The notes: a model not told the origin generated them from the sequence alone. Positions 26,201 through 36,510 are shown, counted from the first letter of the stretch. The stretch: 64,000 bases of DNA from Plectrocnemia conspersa (GCA_009617715.1 VTFK01000526.1:186001-250000); one strand, 5' to 3'. Program-made: numbers and translations.

Positions 26201-27852
26201 TTTATTAAAAAGGTATTTCTTCTATATTATTCATTATTTTTGTAAAAAGTAATATATAAAGAATATTAATGCATCTAGTAATTTGTGTGATGGAATCTTA
26301 TGGAATATTACATTGAAATTAAAATGACCGGATACAGGTTAAAAAGAACAGGGTATCGGTTCTTTTAAAAACAGTCGGAAGCCCTACTCAAGATGATTCA
26401 AGAAGCGTATGCATTGCGTCAATGTTTTCTCTTATGATTGCTATATTTGTAAAGTAATTAATATTCTATAGATTTTTTACTTTTCGTTTCTGTTTTTATA
26501 TTTACATATATAAATAAATTATTACTCATATTTTGTATTACAGGGAGAAGGATTCGATTTGAACGTTTTGCTAGGATCGGCTGTGGCTCTCTTCGCCGGT
26601 ATTTTAGGCGTGAGTATACACATGTCGAGTACGAAAATAACTGATATATTGAGGTTAATCGGCGACTGTAATCGAAGGGCAACGGCGACCTCTCGATCGG
26701 CATGACGATAGGACGGTACTTGAACACCATATTCAACGGCATCACCGGAGGAGGAGCGGTAATTGATTCGTATCGATTAGAACGCGATTGACTGTTAATA
26801 CGTTTATAACGACGTTTTTAGATGAACAACGGCGCTTTCATCGGCGACTTCCTGGCGACGGTGATATCGGGAAGCAGCGGGGTAACCGATTTGCGTTCAC
26901 TATGTGTAAAAGTCACTTCCGACTGCAATAAGAAGAACGATAAGACAGCGAAAGCTCCGAAGCTCGCATGCTCTCGCTTAACCAGTTTAATCTCGCTTTA
27001 CGGTGGTGGGCTTGGGAGTGCTTTACTATAAAGATAAAGTCCTGTTGGGAAAAAACTGATGTTGCTAATTTCTAGAATACATTTTACACTATATTCCTTA
27101 AAATAATTTTATAAATGTAACTCTATTCGTAGATAACGCAACCCTCAGATTTTGCAAATGTAATTATGCCAGTCGTTTCTAATACTCTTAAGTGAAAGTC
27201 TGTTTTTTATTATCGCTAGAATAAAATTGTTTTTTTTATATTATAATATATATAATTTGTCGAATAATCTGTTCGATATTTTAAGCATTTTTTTTCGAAA
27301 TAATATTTTGCAAATTTTATAAAAGTTGTTATCAAAAGTTCATGACTTATTCTACAATTTCCAAACAATACATTTATGCAAAACTTCTGCTGTTAAAATA
27401 TAGCTAATAATATTTTAGCGCTTTTAACCAATTCCTCTTAAATGTTACCGAAATTTTGATTGCTATATTTAGGTAGAATTTCGTCTATAATCCTGCAAGT
27501 GTCTAAAATCAGCGTTTTTGAGATCTAATATTTATTTTAATTTTAAATTCTCTCGTATATATGCGTTTTAACTAAAATAAATAACTCTTCAATTAATTTA
27601 ATGTTAATAATATTATTAAAATTATTTAATAACGAATTTTCCAGAAATGTGAAATTAACAAACTAGGAAGTGCAATTTGCGTCGCTCTAATCCGCGTGTA
27701 ATTAAAACGTATTGATCTTTGCTACACAATCATTTCAGACAGGAGATTACGACGGATCCGGATCCGAAGAAACCGCAGGCGGAAGCGACTCCGGAAGTTT
27801 CTTTGCGTCTCTGCTAGGCGCCCTGTTCAGCGGCTCCAGCTCCGGACGATGA
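20108..27852 (+). CDS. Gene 1: modular secreted Gly/Leu-rich protein (10 coding exons)
   Basis: Coding exons: 20108-20236, 22679-22792, 23224-23307, 23553-23603, 23764-23937, 23994-24062, 26544-26609, 26678-26758, 26822-26881 and 27739-27852, giving 313 aa. Every intron is phase 0 with GT-AG ends. Residues 1-17 form a signal peptide (MNVLLWTIVWAVAGVNS). A polar region follows, with a PRRRG cluster near 86-90 and a furin-like RIRR site at 120-123, then an acidic linker (about 142-164). From about 165 onward there are repeated short modules of the type hydrophobic stretch plus GLSG, SLSG, GILG or SGSSG. The protein therefore enters the secretory pathway and may be cleaved by a proprotein convertase. 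I do not recognise the family; a structural, cuticle or secretory role is a guess. The start was chosen for the signal peptide and the good acceptor 11 bp upstream. The acceptor of exon 5 could alternatively be 12 nt further on. Confidence 0.75.
20237..22678. other. Gene 1 intron 1, AT-rich
   Basis: This 2.4-kb intron holds a partial copy of the long-TIR repeat at 21643-21689 and a duplicated sequence pair at about 22160-22263 and 22545-22660, next to exon 2. No further exon was identified. Confidence 0.55.
21643..21689 (+). mobile_element. Fragment of the long-TIR MITE family
   Basis: GACGTCAAAAGCAACAAAATCGTG followed by a block ending AAACGCTTG matches the left half of the element at 36511-36703. 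Only the inner part of the terminal repeat remains. Confidence 0.6.
22679..22792 (+). CDS. Gene 1 coding exon 2
   Basis: Residues 44-81, polar and partly acidic (SDYDERYDLNNERP). Acceptor CTTTTTTAG, donor GTAATT. Confidence 0.75.
23224..23307 (+). CDS. Gene 1 coding exon 3
   Basis: Residues 82-109, beginning KPKAPRRRGIGGF, a basic cluster followed by a Ser-rich stretch. The acceptor TTTGCGTAG has a weak pyrimidine tract; the donor GTGAGT is strong. Confidence 0.65.
23553..23603 (+). CDS. Gene 1 coding exon 4 (furin-like site)
   Basis: A 17-codon microexon, residues 110-126, with ARKRIRRQTK at its end. The RIRR sequence fits the R-X-R/K-R convertase consensus, so the N-terminal part may be removed as a propeptide. 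Confidence 0.6.
23764..23937 (+). CDS. Gene 1 coding exon 5 (acidic linker and first module)
   Basis: Residues 127-184: a Lys/Glu start, an acidic Asp/Glu/Ser tract, a Gly-rich run and the first hydrophobic module LLGALAGLSG. The acceptor is either CTAAG ending at 23763 or TTAAG ending at 23775; both keep the frame. Confidence 0.65.
23994..24062 (+). CDS. Gene 1 coding exon 6 (module 2)
   Basis: Residues 185-207, ending LLTTVASIVTSLSG. The preceding intron is only 56 bp. Acceptor TTGCGCTTTCAG, donor GTGAGA. Confidence 0.75.
24063..26543. other. Gene 1 intron 6, AT-rich
   Basis: A 2.5-kb intron with no exon or transposon that I can recognise. A weak imperfect hairpin lies at about 25587-25620. 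Confidence 0.5.
26544..26609 (+). CDS. Gene 1 coding exon 7 (module 3)
   Basis: Residues 208-229, ending LLGSAVALFAGILG. Clear TTGTATTACAG acceptor and GTGAGT donor. Confidence 0.75.
26678..26758 (+). CDS. Gene 1 coding exon 8 (module 4)
   Basis: Residues 230-256, with IGMTIGRYLNTIFNGITGGG. The acceptor (ATCGAAG, 68 bp after the previous exon) has no good pyrimidine tract, but frame, codon use and the phase-0 pattern support the exon. Confidence 0.65.
26822..26881 (+). CDS. Gene 1 coding exon 9 (module 5)
   Basis: Residues 257-276, MNNGAFIGDFLATVISGSSG. Acceptor CGTTTTTAG, donor GTAACC. The initial ATG is internal and follows a phase-0 junction. Confidence 0.7.
26882..27738. other. Gene 1 intron 9, AT-rich
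   Basis: No exon was seen. An open frame continues about 150 nt past exon 9 but loses coding character. Confidence 0.5.
27739..27852 (+). CDS. Gene 1 terminal coding exon 10 (module 6)
   Basis: Residues 277-313: an acidic Gly/Ser stretch, then SFFASLLGALFSGSSSGR and a TGA stop at 27850-27852. By analogy with exons 5-9, which end in a Gly/Ser-rich motif at a donor site, a donor would be expected after SGSSSG. The sequence there is CGATGA instead of GT, and reading runs into the stop. Confidence 0.7.
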   Translation, partial: TGDYDGSGSEETAGGSDSGSFFASLLGALFSGSSSGR

Positions 27853-27978
27853 TCGATCATCTGTAATCTGCACGTTCATGCTAAAGCAGCACTGCACTTC
27901 CACTGCACAATCACGAGCGCACCGTTGGGGTATAATCTTCGAAACAATCGTAAAACTTGCTATGTGTTTCCGTTTCAG

Positions 27979-28092
27979 CCCACAGTGCTGAGGAGCGTCA
28001 AGATGACCAGCATCCGAGCGCTCCTCCTCGTCATGAACTCCGTCCTGTCGACGTTCTTCCGCTACTTCGCCCGTGATATTAGCGCTTTGTAA
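27979..28092 (+). CDS. Possible alternative terminal exon of gene 1
   Basis: A strong acceptor, TGTTTCCGTTTCAG, is followed by 37 open codons and TAA (28090-28092). The sequence reads PTVLRSVKMTSIRALLLVM, then a stretch ending FFRYFARDISAL. The frame is phase 0, so exon 9 (donor at 26881) could splice straight to it. It lies inside what would otherwise be the 3' UTR. It may be an alternative C-terminus or an exon stranded by loss of exon 10's donor. Confidence 0.45.
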   Translation, partial: PTVLRSVKMTSIRALLLVMNSVLSTFFRYFARDISAL

Positions 28093-28108
28093 ATACTTGA
28101 TTTGTGAT

Positions 28109-28114
28109 AATAAA
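28109..28114 (+). terminator. Poly(A) signal of gene 1
   Basis: AATAAA followed by a T-rich stretch, 17 nt after the stop codon of the possible alternative exon and about 257 nt after the main stop. Confidence 0.7.
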
Positions 28115-28391
28115 TTCAATTTTTCTAATGTTGCTTTTTTTTATTAAATTGTAACCTGACTGGCGTGAACCCAATGCGTTACAACGGGGTAAATCTGTAA
28201 CAACTGAGTAAGTCAATCAGATATAATGAATACCTAGAAGTAAGTATTAACCACCGGATTGAAAGTCTGGGAATCGGTGACTTTATATTATTAATTACAA
28301 ATTATTATGTGTAATTTAATTTATAAACAATAGATGTCACTGCAGCTGGGGCCGTTTTTTTTATAAAAGCGCATTTTTTATAAATAAAATT

Positions 28392-28460
28392 TGAGTGCCG
28401 CTGCTGGCGCTCGAACCCGCAACCTCAGAGTTATTAGTCTGAGACTACGCTATTCCGTTC
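28392..28460 (-). repeat. tRNA-Ile-like SINE head or tRNA pseudogene
   Basis: On the minus strand there is an A box (TAGCGTAGTC, 28452-28443), an anticodon stem TCAGA/TCTGA enclosing CTAATAA (anticodon AAT, isoleucine) with one extra nucleotide in the loop, and a B box GCGGGTTCGAGCGCC (28420-28406). The acceptor stem does not pair, so it is not an intact tRNA gene. A tRNA-derived SINE or a tRNA pseudogene fits best. Confidence 0.5.
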
Positions 28461-28567
28461 TTGTGATTACTTAGAAAAAGGGTGGATTGAATATATTCGT
28501 ATCGATGTTAAATGATCTGCACAAAATTGTTAAAAATACGTAAATTTCAGTAAAGAATCTGTTAGTA

Positions 28568-30275
28568 CTAAGGATCGAAGTCTCCCTTTCGTATCGATTG
28601 AGTAACGATAATGAACGATAATTTTCGATAACTTTTCATTATCGATTATCGCTCGATATCGTTAATGAACGATAATGAATTTTTCGATTATCGAACTCTA
28701 ACGATAATGATCATCGTTTGTTTAAGCGATATTTTGCGGGAAAGTACAAAATAAAATAATGTTAATCAATGGCGCGCGAAATTATGCGCCCTTTGACTTC
28801 ACGTTTATGGCCGAACTAGTCCTGATATTAGAAAAAGTTAAATATGTGAGTGAGGGACTTTCTGCTGATGATTCACTGACCGCTCAAAAAATATTCCCAT
28901 TTCTCTTATCTTGGTAAAGTGTTCGCTGCTGATCTAACACAACTCACGAAAGAATTATCACGAATTTCAGAGACAAATGGAATGATTTTTGCCGAAACCT
29001 AGTACTGAAGAGCACCATGTACGTATGGCCAATCAACTGTACCCGTATTATAAGGGATTACCTTGGACTCAGTTCAACAAGAAGAGTTCACTCTAAGTAG
29101 ATTTATTGACTCACATCCATCGTCCCAGAGGTTGAACAGGACACTCCAACAAGGTAGCATATCGGACTGGCATCGACGACATGGATTTCATGGATCAGTT
29201 GGTGGCTGAAAAAGCTCAGCATGCGACTCTAAATCGGACAAAATTGGCAGTGGAAAAGTAGTGGGACTCCTTCAAGATTTATCTTGGACCTTCATCTTAT
29301 AAAATTTATGTATTGACCTGGTGGAAAGACTACAACGGGATCTTCCCGTTGTTGGCGGCTGAAGCCAGAAAAGTGAACGGGTTTTTTCTGCTAGAGGAAA
29401 CCTCGTAACATCTCAGAGTATAAGGTTTGACCCGTCAAATGTTGAAAAGATCCTCTACATACAACTGAATCACAGTAAAGTCCGTATGACTAAATACAAC
29501 ATTGGAATTACTATTGTTGAAGAATTACCTGTCGGAGAGAAGGATGTTGAGGAGAGTGGACCATCATTTTTAACTCCAAGAAGTGCTGGTTCTGCATCCA
29601 GTGCAGCACGTAAAAACTCCCGCAACACTGTGAATGTGACTCCAAGACAGTTATCAAAAACTTAAAAAAAAAGTTACAAAGAATTGTGTATGCTCCAGAT
29701 TCAGACTCAAAAGATGATGTTGTCAGCATTGGTCCTTCAGAGACTATCAGTGCAAGTTACACAGAATCAGAGACAGATACAAAAAACGGGTTAAAGACTT
29801 GCTGTGATGCATCTTAATCTTGCTGTGAATGCATCTTAAAAAGTTATTAAAGTAAGGTGAATTTTTTGCAATTTTAATATTTGTGATGTTTTGGCTTTAA
29901 AGATAAAGTAATATTTTTATTATTTAATGTTCTGGTATTTTTAATTTATAACTGGTAATTTCAGATAATTTTGTAATAATAATAATTTAGTAAAATTTTG
30001 TTAACAAAATTTTTTTTTTATTACAAACGAAAGTTACAAAATTTATCGTTAATTTTTGAAGTTGTACAAAATTAAACAATAATAGTATATTTAACGATAT
30101 TATTTATATTAAACTATATTAATCGATAACAAACGTTATATAACAAACGGTAATATCGATCAAACGATATATTTCATTTATCGTTACCGACCATTATCGA
30201 TCTAATCGATGATATATTTTTTTTATCGTTCCGTACCGTTTCGTTCACTATCGATTCGAACATTTCGCTCCTTAG
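28568..30275 (+). mobile_element. hAT transposon relic with target-site duplications
   Basis: Terminal inverted repeats begin CTAAGGATCGAA on the left and CTAAGGAGCGAA on the right when read inward. They are flanked by 8-bp duplications TGTTAGTA (28560-28567) and TTTTAGTA (30276-30283), which match at 7 of 8 positions. Eight-base duplications are the hAT hallmark. Inside, about 29310-29480 on the + strand encodes the C-terminal hAT dimerisation region in several frames: TWWKDYNGIFPLLAAEA, VFSARGNLV and DPSNVEKILYIQLN. Frameshifts and stops interrupt the rest. At 1.7 kb the element is short for an autonomous hAT copy, and the transposase is dead. Confidence 0.85.
29310..29665 (+). pseudogene. 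hAT transposase C-terminal remnant
   Basis: This is the C-terminal end of the dead transposase inside the hAT relic. The dimerisation-domain motif (serine/alanine-rich stretch, then DPSNVEKILYIQLN) is preserved. It is followed by a poorly conserved polar tail ending TPRQLSKT before a stop. The N-terminal zinc finger and the RNase H-like catalytic core are not recognisable upstream. Confidence 0.75.
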
Positions 30276-30283
30276 TTTTAGTA

Positions 30284-31479
30284 CACTATGGAGTCTATTA
30301 TAAGTTAACACAGACAAAAGCCCCGCCGACAAAAAAAAACAATTAGATTTGGTTAAAGACTGCCTAAACTCGTAAAAATACCAGATTTTTAAAAATTTCT
30401 TAAAATCACTTTCTTTTCTGCCTGACGCCAAGATGCATACTTCTATAACGTATTAAACGCACTTGTACAGTCAAGTCAAGCTTTGTAAATATCACGGTGA
30501 AATTTTAATCTAATTCAGACTAATATGATATTTCTAAACGGTTAAATTGCTTAATATGATATTTACAAGTTAATCGAATCGTGCCCTAGTTAATATGTAT
30601 CATACGTCGGCAGAAGACTCGCGAGCTCCGACATTAGAGAGGTCGTTCACAGCTGAACTCTAGCCTACTCCTATATGCATTTATTGTTCAATTTGAAAGT
30701 TAACTCTCATAGAATTAAATAACACGTCGCGTCCGAGTGAAATCATATTATATTAGTTTTATTATCGCTTGCATAACCGATTCGCGAACCTGCACTATAA
30801 ATAACGTACATAATATCAACATACAGTACTTTCCGAGTAAAAAATAGCAATCACGATTTTTAAAACGGCGGTCTGAATTTTAAACTGAGTATAAGTAATA
30901 ACGCATACGATCGTTTGTAAACACAATGACGTAAAATACGTACGCCATTATGTAGAGTTATTAGAAAGCCGGGAATGGATGCCGCCATTATTCAGTTAAT
31001 ATTATTGTATTATTACAATCACAGTGATTATAACTGTCGGAAATATACTGATGCAAAAAAGCGTCACATCGTTTATAGATAAATTATTAATTAAATATAT
31101 GCAAATAAGAAGCAACTCCTGAAATTGTATCGAGTTGTGGGAATCGATCCGATACATCATACCGACGCTTCTGGTTTTCTTTGAGTATGTTATTATCAAT
31201 ATATTGTAAATAGAGCGCTAGCAAGGTTTTCGGCGCGACCTTGACCTCGTAATTGAAAAATTACACCCATAACATCAAACCGGACGGCTTCTACGAGTAA
31301 TTGATTTCTCGGAATTAATTTAACGTTTGCGTTTAGTTGAGAAAAAGTGTAGTTTATTAGAAAAATATTTAAATTTCAAAATTATTATAGAAAAGTAAAT
31401 AAGGACCACTATAATAAAATGTTTAATGATGCTAATAATAATATATTGAAAATATCGATAAATATTAAAACAATTATCA
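30284..31479. other. AT-rich intergenic DNA
   Basis: No gene was seen. At about 31125-31180 the minus strand carries GGATCGATTCCCAC, which resembles a pol III B box and might be a worn SINE; support is weak. Confidence 0.4.
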
Positions 31480-31600
31480 AAAACTGTCAGTACCTCACGA
31501 TAGTGAGGTACCGAAGCTAGCGGGTGTGTGTTTACCGGACCCTCAACTTTTTGGATTTTAAATATTATTTTTGCTTCGTTCTGATTTTTTTAAACATATT
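31480..31600. repeat. Family-D repeat, copy 1
   Basis: Shares with 41945-42040 the ordered blocks GACCCT(C/A)(A/C)ACTTTTTGGA, then AAATATTATTTTTGCTTCGTTCT and a T-run. The class is unknown. Confidence 0.6.
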
Positions 31601-33169
31601 TTAAAATTTAATAGTTCAAATTAGACATTATTATTTAGGATTTTCAATGATAGTCAAAATGGTTTAATCTACAAAAATTAGCAAAAATACTCCAGAAAAT
31701 AAAAATTAAAAATATGTTATTCTAAATATTAATGAAGATTTTTCTACAGTTATTAAATAAATATTTTATTTTTATTGATCACTTCTATCAGATCAAATAC
31801 AAATTAAAGTATCACAAATATAGCTGAAGTTAATAGATATATTTATTTGCACCAAATTAAATTGGAACAAGTCATAAGATATACAAACAAATTAAAAAAA
31901 TAAAGCACAATTACCAGTTCTATTGCTCAAAATTCCCCGATTGGCTAAAAATTGCCAAAATGAATGGATATAAAAAAAATCAATTCCAGCCAATAAAATA
32001 AATTAATTTTTAAAAAACATATTTTTTTTATCACATTTACAATTTTTTTGTTAAATTTACCTTTCGATGCTCACACGAATGACATATATATGAAAACTAA
32101 AATTTTGCTTATAACTCTTCTAAGGGAAAATGAGATGATCATGGTAACCAATAAAAATGCTGGAGAAAAAACAATTATAAATACTAATTTTAAATTCAGA
32201 AAAAAGCTGCATAATTATATAATTAATTTTGTTGATAATTTGCACAACCCTTAAGCATTTTCTGTAAGTTTGGCACAAATCCTTCAAAATATATTGCATT
32301 TAAAACTTTTAATAATTCACGAAAATCAAACAGAAATAATTGTAAAGAAATTAAAAGTATTTTTTTAATGAATTCATGCAAATTTAATTAAATAAAATTA
32401 GGTCAATAAATAATACATATATCATATCATTAAATATTTGTATTTTTTTGCACTATTTTTACAGATGTGTATATTGACTTTAAGCATGTACAAAGATTAG
32501 ATAGAAAAAAACATATTTTAGAATTTTGGGAGGAAAATTAAAACACATATCTTAATTAATATTGAAATTGCGGTCTTAGGAATTCAAGAAACACAAGTTA
32601 ATGTTGAAAAGGCTTTCTATGGCTTAAAGTTTATTCGTGACAATAGAAATATTTGTAATGGAAATACATTGGAAGATATTTTAATAATCAGAGGTAGCTA
32701 CGAATTTATTTCGTTTAATAAATTATATTATTATCATACAATAAATAGTATATCTTTAATTTATTAATAATTATTATATCAATCCATTTATTATGCTTAT
32801 TACAAAAGACGGAATAAAATGTTATAAATTATGATAGAAAATAAATTTTCAATCCAAAAAATACATTTTAAAAAATTAAAAATTAGTCACTCGGAGCTGA
32901 AAACTGGAATCAAATCAATATACTTTTTTAATTAAACCGGAACAAAATTGAAATGAAAACAATAACAGTTCAAAGCCCTAGAAAAACTTACGAAATAATT
33001 TAAATCGGCACGTTATTTCATATATTAATCGTACTATTATAATTGTTACAAAAAAGCCGTAGAGCGTAATTAGCGAAGAAAGAATTCATTAAGAACAATG
33101 AGACGTTTTGACAATTGATAATGGAATAGTCACGGTTGCGCTCGACTACTAAGCTACGTTTGCGACGAC
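31601..33169. other. AT-rich intergenic DNA
   Basis: Low-complexity A/T sequence; nothing else could be supported. Confidence 0.45.
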
Positions 33170-33720
33170 AGTAAACGATCCGTCACTATTTCACAGCCGT
33201 CTGTCAGTTGACAAACGGCACCGTTAGATGCGACCCGAGGGGAGTTAAGGACGTTTCGGTCGCTTTCTAGCGCGGTTCGATATAGAGACAAGATGGCGCA
33301 ACGTCCAGGATGCCGACGTACATGCGCGTCCTGTGGGGGGAGTGTAGGTGAAATCTACGGGCGCGCGGAGGGAGTCAGTCTGCGCGCGCACTCCGACCGG
33401 TTCGGAAAAACTGACACTCGGTCGTCGTCGGCAAAAATCGGAAATTCCAACCTCCCCATTGGTCGGCCAATCGCAGATCGGGTGAGCGCTTTGTTTTTCC
33501 CGTTGCCGCGGCGACGTCGCAACCCTCCGCCCGCTCACCCCCGCTCACCGGCAAAATGGCGTCCTTTCAAAAACTAATTTTTCGCTTTTAAATAATGATG
33601 CAATGTTTACGGAAGTCGCACGCGAGCAAAACAAATGTGAAATGAAATTCCTCGACGTTTTTCGTTCACGGTCCCTCGCGCTGCGCACACTTCTCGCGCT
33701 CGCTAAAAGCTTTCCAGGGC
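33170..33720. promoter_or_regulatory. CpG-dense island, candidate promoter
   Basis: GC- and CpG-rich DNA between AT-rich flanks. It contains an ATTGG/CCAAT pair (CATTGGTCGGCCAATCGC, about 33459-33476) and two ATGGCG-type motifs (AAGATGGCG at about 33291, AAAATGGCG at about 33553), which resemble YY1/Pho sites often found near transcription starts. Open frames of about 95 codons exist on both strands but look like by-products of GC richness. No matching downstream exons were found. Confidence 0.4.
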
Positions 33721-34787
33721 TAATGACGAATGTCGAACGACAGTTAATACATTAAGCATGTTGTCTGTTTTATTTTTATGGGTAATTATAAGAAGTATTA
33801 AAAGAGTGTTAAATTCGTATTATGACTAAGATGCGTCATTTTTAATATGCAATTCATATTATCTCTTTTAATATAATTTATAACTAATCAAATTGCCTAC
33901 AATTAAGTAGTAATTTTCTATATAAATTCATCTGCATTCAGCATTTGAGTGACTCTTTTATAATATCTGTTGTGTAAACAATACTGCAAGATTATCATTA
34001 CTGCAAGATATTATCATTACTGCAAAGAGAAAAAAAGCACAATAAAAAAACTCAATATAAGCGTGACCTTCAAATACACAGTATAAAGAGTACAGCAACT
34101 GTACTTAAGAGATGTGCAATAAAATATTGATTCTAAAGAAGAAGAAATAAATCTCTGTACCTACACATATAAAAACAGGTTCAAAGTAGAAAAAAGTGAA
34201 AGAAAAGGAAAATTTTTTTTTAATATAATATAACTTTACTTATCGAGAACAAAATCATATCAGTCAGTGCACAAAACAGATATATGCAGAATATGCGTGA
34301 TCGTTTAAAGCAATTTATATAAAATAAATCAATAATAATTCAAAAAACATTCAAATTAAAAATACACTAGACTAATAACAAATAAAATATTAATCTGGAG
34401 AATAGCAAAACAATACTGCCTTGTGTGCTTACACGTACCAGTTCCCGCCCCTCAGAGCGACCGACCAATTTCAGGGCAAAAATTTAAGAACACGCGGTGA
34501 TCACTGACTATTTAGAATAAATATACTGCAAAAACGATCGAGCAAACGTCTTCACACATGAGACGCTTCGCGCATTAAAATAATATTTAAAAGGTTTTAA
34601 AGATGAACTAAAATAATTTTACCGAGATTGTAAAAATAAGGCACGATTAATCCGTTCAGCAATTCTGAGATATTAAAAAAATGTGTCTGGATCTGGGCGT
34701 TTATGTGTTTATTTTTGTTAAAAGAAAAATAGTTTATTACGCAACGATTTAGATGCGTTGGCCGTATGTGCGTCTGTAGGCGCTTGA
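33721..34787. other. AT-rich intergenic DNA
   Basis: A short tandem duplication (ACTGCAAGATTATCATT-like unit twice) occurs at about 33983-34025. Nothing else was seen. Confidence 0.45.
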
Positions 34788-34949
34788 TTTTTGGACGTTG
34801 TGCTGGCTGGACCAGTAGATGCGAAGAGAGAAGCAGCTGCTTCTGCGATTTTTGCTGGTCTAAAATTGAGTATGACTCAGTTTCAGTCCAAGCTGGAAGG
34901 CGCTTTAAGATCTGACGCCTTGAACTCCAATGTGAATATTCAAGTGTAG
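34788..34949 (+). other. Unidentified open segment next to LINE relic
   Basis: Fifty-three open codons ending in TAG. They start FLDVVLAGPVDAKREAAASA, and the rest is amphipathic with protein-like composition, unlike the surrounding AT-rich sequence. It lies just upstream of a LINE relic in the same orientation, so it may be remains of that element's 5' part, but I do not recognise a domain. Confidence 0.3.
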
Positions 34950-35139
34950 ATGCTAGTAGTGTTGTAGTAGTACTCAGATGAAGAAGAAGTGCTGAGTGGT
35001 AGTTATCAGACGAAACGTCTAAGGGGAAGTGATTCCTGAGTTTTTTAAATCAAATTGCAGGTAAGAAATGTTTATATTGAAGATAAATCCAAATGAATTA
35101 TTAATATTTTTTCAAGGTGGAGAATACTTAATTCTTTCT

Positions 35140-36510
35140 TTACACTTTGACTTTACTCATTATGAGGTTTTCACTCCGTGTCGATAAGACATGAACCAGC
35201 TTTTTTATGATTAATCGTATTGTAATTAGTGAAATGGTTCGAATAATGAACCCGAAAAAAATATTAAAAAAAACATATAGTCTAAAAGTTTTTATTAAAA
35301 TATTTAATGATGATGTTAAAAATGCTTTAAAGAAAAAATATGAATCATATAACATATTTCGAATAATAAAAATAAAACGAGAATGTAGAAATATGGCAGT
35401 CTAAACTTTAATAATAGTTAAAAAAAATGGAATAAAAAGTTGATAGATGATACAAAAAATGACCCGAATAAGATGTGGAAAACAATCAAAGAATATTTAA
35501 TCCTACTTAGAGAAACGACATAATAAATATGGAAATTGATAGAAATATGGGTTTAAAAAATCATCACATGATAGCAGACATTGAGAGTATAGAAGAGATT
35601 GTAAATTCAATACCTCAGTTCAATAAATTAGTACAATGTAAAATTTGGAGAATTTAAATAAAAGAAATTCAAAATATAATTTGTAAATTTAGAAAAAAAA
35701 ACAAGTACTGATGAATTGAATGTAAATATAATTAAAGAAACAAGTAAAATACTGGAAACTAAATTAGATTATAAAGTAAATATAGCACTCTCTGAGGGAG
35801 AAATACCTGAAAATTGGGAGATTGCTACTATTATACCTTTACGTAAAATACAAAATAGTAAAAAGGTTGAAGAGATGAGAGAAATTAACACGTTGTCTTG
35901 TATGATAAGTTTTCAAACAATTAAAGGATTTTATTTCATAAAACATTATGTACAATAAGCAATCAGCATTCAGAGAAAAAGAAACTGCATTACAAGTAGT
36001 GATAAATTATTGATTATTTGGCCATGAATACGAACAAAATCATTGGAGCATTTTTATTGGATTTCGAGAGAGCTTTTGAAATAATGTTATAAAAATTATA
36101 TAAGTAAAATAGCTTTAAGGTGGTTTAATAATTATTGAAAAAAGAGCAAGCAAAAAGTTAAAATAAATTAAGCTTATTTCAAGGAGAAAATAATATCTCA
36201 CGGTGTACCGCAGGGGAAAAATTAGGACCATTGTTGTTATAAAATATATATTAATAATATAATTAATAATAATCTGTTTTTTAATTTAATGCTTAGGTGT
36301 AAATAACTTAAATAACGAATTAAGTATCATAGAAATATGGTTAAAAAATAATGTTCTTAAACTGAATGAGAATATAACTAAATATATGATTATTAATTAT
36401 AAGGAAATGTTACATAATAATATAAAAATATGTATAAGTAGCTCTATTATAAAAATAGTTGTTAATATAAAATATTTAGGAGTAATTTACGATAAAAAAT
36501 GAATTTTTAC
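35140..36510 (+). pseudogene. Jockey/R1-like LINE reverse transcriptase relic
   Basis: Conserved non-LTR reverse transcriptase blocks occur in order but in different frames: a region with KNDPNKMWKTIKEYL (about 35460-35510), IPENWEIATIIPLRKIQNSK (within 35716-35958), FLLDFERAFE (about 36050-36080), ISHGVPQG (about 36196-36220) and a thumb-like segment WLKNNVLKLN with IKYLGVIYDKK (36330-36500). The YxDD motif is not preserved. It is a heavily mutated retroelement interrupted at its right end by the MITE at 36511. Confidence 0.8.

Noticed and set aside
27814..28119. Minus-strand open frame of 101 codons over the end of gene 1
   Set aside because: It is a shadow of exon 10 and the possible alternative exon, which have acceptors and a poly(A) signal on the + strand.
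31125..31180. tRNA gene on the minus strand
   Set aside because: Only a B-box-like GGATCGATTCCC is present; no cloverleaf or A box could be built.
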